5,928 bases of DNA from an uncultured Treponema sp. (lineage in GTDB: Bacteria; Spirochaetota; Spirochaetia; Treponematales; Treponemataceae), in contig CALCEK010000309.1 in assembly GCA_937900125.1 (NCBI GenBank), positions 1 through 5,928 on the forward strand. The letters are read 5' to 3'. Position numbers and translations under genes: made by a program. Position 1 is the first letter of the stretch. The number at the start of each line of letters is the position of its first letter. Positions 1 to 4,638 of this stretch are shown here, piece after piece. Below the pieces are notes generated by a model. It was not told where the DNA came from and searched no databases. It saw only the letters and a list, made by a program, of their open reading frames with translations.

Positions 1-79
1 CAGTCCTATAAGTCCCCTCCATCATCCGCTGCGCCACCGGGCACTGCTTCAGCTTCAGTCCCAATTCCGCATTCCGCAT
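1..79 (-). CDS. Possible start of a further phage gene (runs off the left edge)
   Basis: A minus-strand frame is open from the ATG at 79 to the window edge. Its 26 codons begin MRNAELGLKLKQCPVAQRMM, and it lies 19 bases downstream of the preceding stop codon in the same direction. The ATG sits inside a tandem repeat (61-97), and the last visible codons fall in another repeat (GGACTTATAGGAC at 5-17 on the minus strand). The frame could therefore be chance reading of repeat DNA. Another frame reaches a TAG in this last repeat, as happens at the end of the gene at 1427, but that frame has no visible ATG. I do not recognise a family, and too little is present to assign a function. Confidence 0.3.
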   Translation of the reverse strand, partial: MRNAELGLKLKQCPVAQRMMEGTYRT

Positions 80-97
80 TCCCAATTCCGCATTCGG
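61..97. repeat. Tandem repeat of CCAATTCCGCATT-type units
   Basis: Three related units follow each other: CCAATTCCGCATT (61-73), CCGCATT (74-80) and CCCAATTCCGCATT (81-94). They lie directly after the stop codon of the 169-residue phage protein. From memory, similar GAATTGGGAATGCGGAAT-type repeats occur between genes in Bacteroidota. That is recall, not a search result. Confidence 0.75.
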
Positions 98-98
98 A

Positions 99-608
99 TT
101 AGAGATAGTCGAAAGCTGCTTTCCGTCTTCCATGGTCGCTGTTGTTGATGAGTTCCGAATAGATCTCGTTGAACTTCGCGTTAAGCATCGCCGGCGTGAA
201 GGCGCTCTTGAAGTACCAGTCGTTCCTCATCTGGCTCACCGCCTCAAGGAACTGCCGCAGCGCGTCGATCCGCAGGCGGTCGTCCACCACCTGCGGCTTC
301 CCGCCGACGGGCGGCAGCGTCTCCGCAACCTTCTCGCTGAGGCTGCCCAAAAGCGACTTCATGTGCGCGAAGTCGGCGCCTTTTCTGATGTAGGCCGTGT
401 GCTTCTTCGCCTCATACACCTCCTCGAAGGCTTTCATGCCGTTCCACACCACGTTGTTCTTCCGTCCGTCGCTTTCCGTCCGGTCAAGCGTGTCGCGCTG
501 CCCGCGCCCGTTGGCCGTCCCGACGTCCGCCAATATCCTGTTCACAAGCTGGAGTTTCTCTTTCTTCGCCAGCCCGTAGGCCGCCCTGTAAATCTCTTCC
601 ACAGTCAT
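99..608 (-). CDS. Unknown protein of a Mu-like phage early region (169 aa)
   Basis: This encodes a soluble, charged protein of 169 residues beginning MTVEEIYRAAYGLAKKEKLQ, with no signal peptide or membrane segment. Start choice: the frame is open further upstream, but the ATG at 608 overlaps the stop of the zinc-ribbon gene (ATGA, 605-608). It also has GGAGG (617-621) eight bases ahead, which suggests translational coupling. The C-terminal stretch with NDWYFKSAFTPAMLNAKFNE (about residues 132-151) is of a type I vaguely associate with phage or plasmid proteins of Bacteroidota, but I cannot name a family. Its position after Gam and a zinc-ribbon gene suggests an early or DNA-metabolism role; this is inference only. 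It ends in TAA at 99, followed by a tandem repeat. Confidence 0.7.
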   Translation of the reverse strand: MTVEEIYRAAYGLAKKEKLQLVNRILADVGTANGRGQRDTLDRTESDGRKNNVVWNGMKAFEEVYEAKKHTAYIRKGADFAHMKSLLGSLSEKVAETLPPVGGKPQVVDDRLRIDALRQFLEAVSQMRNDWYFKSAFTPAMLNAKFNEIYSELINNSDHGRRKAAFDYL

Positions 609-805
609 ACTTCCTGCCTCCTGCTTCCTGCTTCTCTCAACTTGATCTCGTCCATCACGCGCCGGGCGCATCTGGGGCAGGTGTCGCCCCAAACGCGCCG
701 GTCGTACTCGTACCCACACTCCGGGCACTCCGCCCAGATCTCGTGGTTAAGCCGCTCCCCCTCTGAGAGGGGGGCAGGGGGGAGTCTATGTCCCATCCGT
801 CCCAT
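605..805 (-). CDS. Small zinc-ribbon protein, phage-associated (66 aa)
   Basis: Two CxxC knuckles (C27/C30 in CPECG and C43/C46 in CPRCA), 12 residues apart between knuckles, form a classic rubredoxin-like zinc ribbon (about residues 25-50). A basic tail follows. Such small proteins are common between early genes of Mu-like phages, but the function is not known. The only possible starts are ATG 805 and ATG 796, and both lie inside a dispersed repeat. Residues 8-18 (LPPAPLSEGER) are encoded by a palindromic repeat (757-773), so the N terminus is repeat DNA read as protein. The tail (EAGSRRQEV) comes from a third repeat. GGAGG near the end of gam may act as ribosome binding site. The stop overlaps the next start by four bases. 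The zinc ribbon itself is clear; the N terminus is uncertain. Confidence 0.7.
   Translation of the reverse strand: MGRMGHRLPPAPLSEGERLNHEIWAECPECGYEYDRRVWGDTCPRCARRVMDEIKLREAGSRRQEV
612..632. repeat. Three tandem copies of a 7-bp unit (TCCTGCT type)
   Basis: The units are TCCTGCC (612-618), TCCTGCT (619-625) and TCCTGCT (626-632). On the minus strand they encode the tail of the zinc-ribbon protein. They also supply the GGAGG (617-621) that lies eight bases before the ATG of the next gene. Confidence 0.8.
757..773. repeat. GC-rich palindrome (CCCCCTCT G AGAGGGGG)
   Basis: Two perfect 8-base arms (757-764 and 766-773) flank a single central G. A G-rich extension (GGGCAGGGGGGAG) continues to 784. 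The element is read through in the zinc-ribbon frame, giving PPAPLSEGER. I recall near-identical elements scattered in several bacterial phyla, but this was not checked. It could form a hairpin in the mRNA close to the start codon at 796 or 805. Confidence 0.7.
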
Positions 806-813
806 AAGTCCTA
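791..813 (-). repeat. GGACTTATxGGAC-type repeat between gam and the zinc-ribbon gene
   Basis: The minus strand reads GGATAGGACTTATGGGACGG and then ATGGGA. The same motif occurs at 1-20 and 1412-1445, always in the same orientation and always at a gene boundary. Here it contains the stop of gam (TAG, 811-813) and both candidate starts of the next gene (805 and 796). Confidence 0.75.
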
Positions 814-1362
814 TCCCTCCATCTCCTTCTTGGGTTCAACAAAGAACGTCTCGTCCTGCGTCACCGTGATGCCGCATTCGGCCATCGCCTCCATCATCGT
901 GACGGGGCTGTTGTGGTTGTCGGTCTCCACCTCCTTCAGGTCGCGGTCGGCCAGCAGCCTGTCCTTCGCGATCTCCTCCGTCGTGCGGATGTAGCCCGGC
1001 AGGAAGCTCTTCACCAAGTTCAGTGCGCTCGCCCACGTGAATCCCTTCAGGGTCTTCAGCTTCGGCGTGCCCGTGCGGAACCCGATGGTGCCGTGCGCCA
1101 TGTCGAGGCTCTTCTTCTTGGTGAAGAGCTCCGCCTGGTTCTCCACGGCGTAGGCCTGAAGCGTGTCGAAGGCCCGCTCCCGCTCGTCGCTGAGGCGCGT
1201 CAGCTCGTCGGCGCGTTTCTCGCGTATCTTGGCGCATTGCAGCTCGATGTCCGCGTTGATTTTCTGGATCTGCGCGTCCGCCTTGGCGTAGCTGGCGAAA
1301 GCGTCGTTGGCCTGCTCGGCCGTGATGCCCTGTATCAGGGTCTTCTTCTGTCTTGTTGCCAT
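811..1362 (-). CDS. gam: Mu Gam-like host-nuclease inhibitor (DNA-end-binding protein)
   Basis: Gam of phage Mu binds the ends of linear double-stranded DNA and shields them from host exonucleases. It is related to eukaryotic Ku. This 183-residue protein has about the usual length (Mu Gam is about 174). Residues 20-80 are a long charged helix, probably coiled coil, with KADAQIQKINADIELQCAKI. The conserved core follows at about 88-118 (MAHGTIGFRTGTPKLKTLKG, then W110 and NLVKSFLPGYIR). The tail contains a GITVTQDETFFVEPK strand pair. The start at ATG 1362 is the first in frame; no Shine-Dalgarno sequence is visible, and an AT-rich direct repeat precedes it. It ends in TAG at 811, inside a repeat. 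Its neighbours fit the early region of a Mu-like phage, where Gam protects phage DNA during transposition. The family call is from recognised sequence features, not a search. Confidence 0.88.
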   Translation of the reverse strand: MATRQKKTLIQGITAEQANDAFASYAKADAQIQKINADIELQCAKIREKRADELTRLSDERERAFDTLQAYAVENQAELFTKKKSLDMAHGTIGFRTGTPKLKTLKGFTWASALNLVKSFLPGYIRTTEEIAKDRLLADRDLKEVETDNHNSPVTMMEAMAECGITVTQDETFFVEPKKEMEG

Positions 1363-1381
1363 TTTGAATGATGTTTAAGTG

Positions 1382-1409
1382 TTGTTTAATCGTTGTTTGT
1401 TTAATCGTT
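1382..1409. repeat. 13-bp perfect direct repeat ahead of gam (TTGTTTAATCGTT)
   Basis: The unit occurs at 1382-1394 and again at 1397-1409, a period of 15 bases. It is AT-rich within very GC-rich surroundings and fills the gap between gam and the gene upstream. It may be a protein-binding or promoter region, or simply another intergenic repeat. No convincing -10/-35 pair is visible. Confidence 0.8.
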
Positions 1410-1411
1410 TA

Positions 1412-1445
1412 TTAGTCCCATCTGTCCTATAAGTCCCATCCGTCC
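1412..1445 (-). repeat. GGACTTATAGGAC-type repeat at a gene end
   Basis: On the minus strand this reads as GGAC-ended 7- to 9-base units (GGACGGATGGGACTTATAGG, then ACAGATGGGAC). It contains the TAG stop (1427-1429) of the unknown gene upstream of gam and encodes its last residues (DGWDL). It has the same orientation and type as 791-813 and 1-20. Confidence 0.75.
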
Positions 1446-1867
1446 AGTTCCAAGCACCCGCTGTCGATCCGCTTCCTCTCGCAGCTCTTTTTGCCGCATT
1501 CGCTCCTGAGCCATTGCCGGTTCCGCCTCGCCTTTTCATTGTAGGCGGCAAGGCTGGCCTCGCGTATCTCGGCCTCGCGGCGCAGCACGTCGTCCATCGT
1601 CGGCTCCTCCGACGCGGAAACAAAGCCCGCGTAGAAGTTGACGCCGACCACGCCGCCCGACGCTCCCTGCCGCTTGTAAGGGACGCCCGCCGCGCAGACC
1701 GTGTCGCCCGTGGTCTTCGAGACATAAGGATCGCTGTAGGCGAGCTTGCCCGCCTCATGCGCTTTCACATACCAAGCGCGTTTCGTCCACTCGGCCTTGC
1801 CCGTCTGGTTGCCGCCGTGCAGCGCCATCGTATAGCCGTTCTCCATGACGTGCATCAAGTTCGTCAT
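1427..1867 (-). CDS. Unrecognised phage-region protein, possibly cut at its 5' end
   Basis: I do not recognise this protein. From ATG 1867 it has 146 residues (MTNLMHVMENGYTMALHGGN at the start). It has mixed composition, no membrane segment, and a Lys/Arg/Cys-rich tail (WLRSECGKKSCERKR). The frame is open well upstream of 1867, but there it only shadows nfnB in another frame, so those residues are not genuine. The point where nfnB homology stops (about 1872) lies immediately before this ATG. The gene may have lost its true start at the junction. Alternatives are ATG 1855, 1846 or 1828; AAGGAA directly abuts ATG 1867, which is too close for a normal ribosome binding site. HGGNQTGK resembles a P-loop only loosely, and I do not call an ATPase. 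The last five residues (DGWDL) and the stop lie in a dispersed repeat. It is GC-rich like gam. Confidence 0.5.
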   Translation of the reverse strand: MTNLMHVMENGYTMALHGGNQTGKAEWTKRAWYVKAHEAGKLAYSDPYVSKTTGDTVCAAGVPYKRQGASGGVVGVNFYAGFVSASEEPTMDDVLRREAEIREASLAAYNEKARRNRQWLRSECGKKSCERKRIDSGCLELDGWDL

Positions 1868-3107
1868 TTCCTTGTCGTCGGCGACCGCTTGCGTCAGGTT
1901 CACCCAATTCGTAAGAAAGTGCGCGAATCCCCGTAACACGTCCGTCTTCCGCATTCCCCAAGATTTCAACTGGATTTTCAAGAAAACGGAATTCCACTCC
2001 TTCTTCTTCGGCGTGGTCAACTTCTTCGCGACGGGCAGGCATTTCTGCACGAGTTCGGCGGTAAACCACATAGACTTTTTCTGCACCAAGCCGAAGTGCC
2101 ATTCTTGCGGCGTCCATTGCGACATTTCCTCCGCCGCAAACAACGACTGTTTTTGCCTCATAAAATGGGGTGTCAGCAACGCCTTTTTCATACGCCTTCA
2201 TCAAATTTGCGCGAGTAAGATATTCATTCGCACTAAAAACACCAATGTAATTTTCTCCAGGAATATTAAAAAACTTCGGAAGCCCCGCACCTGTTCCAAC
2301 AAATGCCGCGTCAAATTCCTTTTCGGTTAAAATTTGCTGAATCGTTGCCGTGCGCCCAACAAGCGTGTTCATTTCGAACTGTACGCCCATAGCTTTTAAG
2401 TTTTCAACTTCTTTGGCAACAATTTCTTTTGGAAGGCGGAATTCTGGGATTCCGTAAACCATAACGCCCCCCGCTTTATGAAAAGCTTCAAAAACGGTTA
2501 CGTCATGCCCTGCGCGGCGACAATCTGCGGCAACCGTAAGCCCCGCAGGTCCAGAGCCGACAATCGCGACTTTTTTTCCTGTTGACGGTGCAATAGCGGG
2601 TGTGGTGGTAAGATTGTTGTTTCGCTCAAAGTCCGCTACAAAACGCTCAAGCCGACCAATGCAAACGCTTTTTTCTACATTTTTGTTTACTTTGCCGAGC
2701 GTACAAAGTGATTGACATTGCTTTTCTTGCGGACACACGCGCCCACAAATTGCAGGAAGAAGATTTGTCTGCTTTATGATGTCAACTGCCGATTTGAACT
2801 CCCCCTTTGCAACCTGCGCAATAAAATCTGGAATTTGAACATTTACTGGGCAGCCACTTACGCATGGTTTGTTTTTGCATTGCAAACACCTGTTGGCTTC
2901 TACAATAGCCTGTTCTTTTGTGTAGCCAAGAGCTACTTCCGTCATTTGTCTAGCGCGAACAAGCGGTTCTCCAGTCGGCATAACCTGCAAAGGAATCGCC
3001 ATTCGGTCTTTGTTTGTAAGCGAAGAATCCTTTATTTTCGCTTCGATTTTGTTGTATTCATCTTTAGCAATTTGTCCTAATTTTTCTGCACTAATATGTT
3101 CCATCAT
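1755..3107 (-). pseudogene. nfnB: NfnB (electron-bifurcating ferredoxin:NADP+ oxidoreductase large subunit), 3' truncated
   Basis: NfnB, of the GltD/SudA flavoprotein family, carries two [4Fe-4S] clusters and FAD. With NfnA it couples NADH, NADPH and ferredoxin. Visible features: cluster cysteines C74, C77, C82 and C86 (CLQCKNKPCVSGCP) and C121, C125, C131 and C135 (CGRVCPQEKQCQSLC); the FAD-binding GSGPAG at 184-189; a GTGAGLPKFFNIPGE loop (271-285); the NADPH fold at VVCGGGNVAMDAA (322-334); and YRRTRAEMPAR. Homology runs to ELGEPDASGRRR, residue 411 (position 1875). The last 39 residues are a chance frame through phage-region DNA, ending at 1755. The family is usually about 460-470 residues. 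The lost end normally includes the FAD-contacting GVFAGGD segment, so the product should be inactive. GGGAG (3112-3116) lies 4 bases from ATG 3107 and 7 from ATG 3104, so either start is possible. A lone glutamate synthase subunit is less likely, because nfnA is adjacent. Confidence 0.85.
1868..1878. other. Junction between nfnB and phage-like DNA
   Basis: On the minus strand the family-typical GRRR codons end at 1875. The expected proline codon is replaced by CAA, and the sequence changes to GC-rich coding DNA in another frame. No TG/CA-type phage end, inverted repeat, attachment site or target duplication is visible at this point. Only one side of the junction lies in the window. Confidence 0.7.
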
Positions 3108-3111
3108 TTAA

Positions 3112-3116
3112 CTCCC
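3112..3116 (-). promoter_or_regulatory. Ribosome binding site of nfnB (GGGAG)
   Basis: The minus strand reads GGGAGTTAAATGATGG. The spacing is four bases to the first ATG (3107) and seven to the second (3104), so the site does not settle the start and slightly favours 3104. Confidence 0.6.
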
Positions 3117-3143
3117 ATAAAAAGTCAAAAAGAGAAAGTTTCC

Positions 3144-3236
3144 CTAATTCTCCACGTAGGCGGTGCTTGCACAAGAGGCAAAAATCAGCCCGAACAAAAG
3201 CCCGAACAATGCCGATTTTACGCTGTTGTTTTGCAT
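3144..3236 (-). CDS. Possible tiny lipoprotein (30 aa) between nfnA and nfnB
   Basis: In the 135-base gap between nfnA and nfnB, a minus-strand frame of 30 codons begins MQNNSVKSALFGLLFGLIF and continues ASCASTAYVEN before TAG. It has a short polar start with one lysine, a hydrophobic core at residues 9-20, and FASC at 19-22, which resembles a lipobox. Lipoprotein signal peptidase would then leave a nine-residue lipid-anchored peptide starting at C22. GGAG (3248-3251), overlapping the end of nfnA, lies 11 bases ahead of the ATG, slightly far. I know of no family member in this location. Very small bacterial lipoproteins, such as entericidins and lysis lipoproteins, are the nearest analogy by architecture only. 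Short frames arise by chance, but the signal-peptide pattern and the unusually wide gap in a two-subunit operon favour a real gene. Confidence 0.45.
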   Translation of the reverse strand: MQNNSVKSALFGLLFGLIFASCASTAYVEN

Positions 3237-3242
3237 ATCAGA

Positions 3243-4079
3243 TTAAGCTCCTTCAAGCTTACATTTGTGGAAAGCCTCGGTTTCTTGGCTCTTAAACGAC
3301 TTCATCCTTAACATCATATTGTCCCAATCAACCGCATGACCGTCAAAATCAGGCCCGTCAACGCACACAAATTTAGTTTCCCCGCCAACAGACACACGGC
3401 AGCCTCCACACATTCCAGTTCCGTCAATCATTATGGTGTTTAACGAAACAGTGCAGGGAACATTATACTTTGCCGCGCACTGGCAAGCGAACTTCATCAT
3501 AATCGGTGGACCTATAGCAATTACCTCGGCAGGTGGAACATCTTGTTGGCAAAGACGCTCAAGAGCAATCGTTACAACGCCCTTTTCGCCCGCAGAACCG
3601 TCATCTGTCATAAGAATTACCTCATCGCAGACCGCCTTCATCTCGTCAACAAAAATGAGCAAATCCTTATTGCGTGCGCCTTCAATCAGGATAACCTTGT
3701 TGCCCGCTTCTTTTAAGGCTTGCACAATCGGATAGAGCGGTGCCGTACCGAATCCCCCGCCCACGCACACAACTGGAGCGTCGTATTTGCGGATATTACT
3801 AGGCATACCAAGCGGTCCTAGAACGCCTCCAAGATAGTCGCCCGCGTTAAGTTTAGAAAGTTTATAGGTGCTTGCCCCCACAGGCTGAAAGGCAATGGCA
3901 ACCCAGCCCTCTTGCGCAGAAGCGTCCGCAATAGTAAGCGGGATTCGCTCCGTTAAGTCCTGGTCAACCTGTACAATAAGAAACTGTCCGGCTTTACGAT
4001 TCTTCGCAATGTCGGGAGCTTCAAACTTCATGTAGTAGACATTCTCTGAGAGTTGTCGCTTTTCTAAGATTTTGTTCAT
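3243..4079 (-). CDS. nfnA: NfnA, ferredoxin:NADP+ oxidoreductase small subunit
   Basis: NfnA is the FAD/[2Fe-2S] subunit that oxidises or reduces NAD(H) in the NfnAB transhydrogenase. It is often labelled sulfide/dihydroorotate dehydrogenase-like (PyrK family). The protein is complete at 278 residues, the usual length. The FAD domain has the RIPLT motif (45-49) and GPLGMPS (88-94). The nucleotide domain has VGGGFGTAPLYPI (106-118) and AIGPP (188-192). The [2Fe-2S] site is D219 with C224, C227 and C239 (DGTGMCGGCR, then KFVCVDGP). The start at ATG 4079 has AAGGGGA four bases ahead (4084-4090). A promoter lies just upstream (4110-4138). nfnB follows in the same direction after 135 bases, so the pair should be co-transcribed. 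It would work in the cytoplasm, balancing NADH, NADPH and ferredoxin in an anaerobe. PyrK is less likely, because no pyrD is adjacent and nfnB is. Confidence 0.9.
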   Translation of the reverse strand: MNKILEKRQLSENVYYMKFEAPDIAKNRKAGQFLIVQVDQDLTERIPLTIADASAQEGWVAIAFQPVGASTYKLSKLNAGDYLGGVLGPLGMPSNIRKYDAPVVCVGGGFGTAPLYPIVQALKEAGNKVILIEGARNKDLLIFVDEMKAVCDEVILMTDDGSAGEKGVVTIALERLCQQDVPPAEVIAIGPPIMMKFACQCAAKYNVPCTVSLNTIMIDGTGMCGGCRVSVGGETKFVCVDGPDFDGHAVDWDNMMLRMKSFKSQETEAFHKCKLEGA

Positions 4080-4083
4080 AACG

Positions 4084-4090
4084 TCCCCTT
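4084..4090 (-). promoter_or_regulatory. Ribosome binding site of nfnA (AAGGGGA)
   Basis: The minus strand reads AAGGGGACGTTATG. A purine-rich site four bases ahead of ATG 4079 supports this start. Confidence 0.75.
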
Positions 4091-4109
4091 AAACAGTCGA
4101 TTTTCTTCC

Positions 4110-4138
4110 ATTCTAGTGCATTTTGGGGAATAATACAA
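4110..4138 (-). promoter_or_regulatory. Sigma-70-type promoter of nfnA-nfnB
   Basis: On the minus strand, TTGTAT (4138-4133) and TAGAAT (4115-4110) are separated by exactly 17 bases. The -10 matches consensus at five of six positions, the -35 at three. Transcription would begin near 4103, leaving a leader of about 24 bases with the ribosome binding site at 4084-4090. About 10 and 30 bases upstream of the -35 lie AAAAAC/GTTTTT arms (4149-4165) and the palindrome TTTTATAAAA (4171-4180). These could bind a regulator, but no known operator, such as a Rex site, is recognisable. Confidence 0.6.
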
Positions 4139-4412
4139 GGAAACATCTAAAAACTTAGGGTTTTTGTCTATTTTATAAAAGGAAGGGTTTGGTGGCGGGC
4201 GAAACGCTTAAACACCACGCTCTTAGGCGCAAGCTAAAAGAATAAAAATCCCCCATTACCGCCAATAAAGATAGCTAATCAAAACGCACTTTTGTACCCA
4301 ACATAAGAATTCTCACTTTCCTGCAAAGCTCCCACATAACCTCACGCCCGCCCCCACATACACTTCATCTCATTAGCCATATTCCCCCTGCTACATCACT
4401 ACATCGCCCCAG

Positions 4413-4507
4413 CCACGATAACTATCGTAGAGTATCCACCATTACTATCGTGAGGTGTCTACCATAGGTATTGTGGACTGTCTACCATTACTATCGTGTG
4501 GTGTTGT
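4413..4507. repeat. Four degenerate tandem repeats of 23-25 bp
   Basis: The units are 4413-4435, 4436-4460, 4461-4483 and 4484-4507, with a shared core close to ACCATTACTATCGTG followed by a GT-rich end. Units two and four share CACCATTACTATCGTG or ACCATTACTATCGTGTGGTG almost exactly; unit three is the most divergent. Unit one contains a palindrome (ACGATA AC TATCGT, 4415-4428). There are no unique spacers, so this is not a CRISPR array. The function is unknown; binding of a repeated DNA-binding protein or a remnant element is possible. Confidence 0.75.
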
Positions 4508-4566
4508 ATATGGGATATTTTTAGCGATTACACGTAATAGTGGGCAGAATAATAGCACTTCTAGCG

Positions 4567-4593
4567 CGTCATTCTGAACGCAGTGAAGAATCC
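4567..4593. repeat. Dispersed CGTCATTCTGAACGCAG-type repeat
   Basis: The element starts CGTCATTCTGAACG and ends GTGAAGAATCC, with ATTCT/AGAAT inverted ends around an 11-base centre. From memory this is a widespread intergenic repeat type seen in several bacterial phyla. It lies 46 bases past the stop of the PLD-family gene. It has no following T-run, so it is not an obvious terminator. Confidence 0.65.
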
Positions 4594-4638
4594 ATAGATA
4601 TTTTGCGGGCAAAACCATGGCAACGCACGGGCAAAGCC

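Larger units (their letters stand above)
4139..4638. other. Gene-free stretch between the PLD-family gene and nfnA
   Basis: Five hundred bases contain no convincing coding frame, tRNA or rRNA. They hold small palindromes next to the nfnA promoter, a segment at about 4315-4412 that is very poor in G on the plus strand, the four-unit degenerate repeat at 4413-4507, and a dispersed repeat at 4567-4593. Confidence 0.7.

Noticed and set aside
1860..1890. Mu-like phage terminus or attachment site at the junction
   Set aside because: No terminal inverted repeat, transposase-binding repeats or target duplication can be seen, and protein-coding DNA begins at once.
132..1936. Long plus-strand frames opposite the phage genes (132-869, 913-1371, 1514-1936)
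   Set aside because: They are antisense shadows in GC-rich DNA, with Arg/Val/Leu-rich composition and no family features. The minus-strand frames contain gam and a zinc ribbon.
1868..2191. Upstream extension of the 1427 frame to an ATG at 2191
   Set aside because: This part overlaps nfnB in another frame. NfnB there has clear family motifs (GGGNVAMDAA, RTRAEMPARR, GEPDASGRRR), so the extension is a shadow.
1755..3107. Glutamate synthase small subunit (gltD)
   Set aside because: The flavoprotein fold is shared, but the adjacent nfnA with a [2Fe-2S] site and the absence of gltB point to NfnB.
4413..4507. CRISPR array
   Set aside because: The units abut without unique spacers, differ from each other, and no cas gene is nearby.
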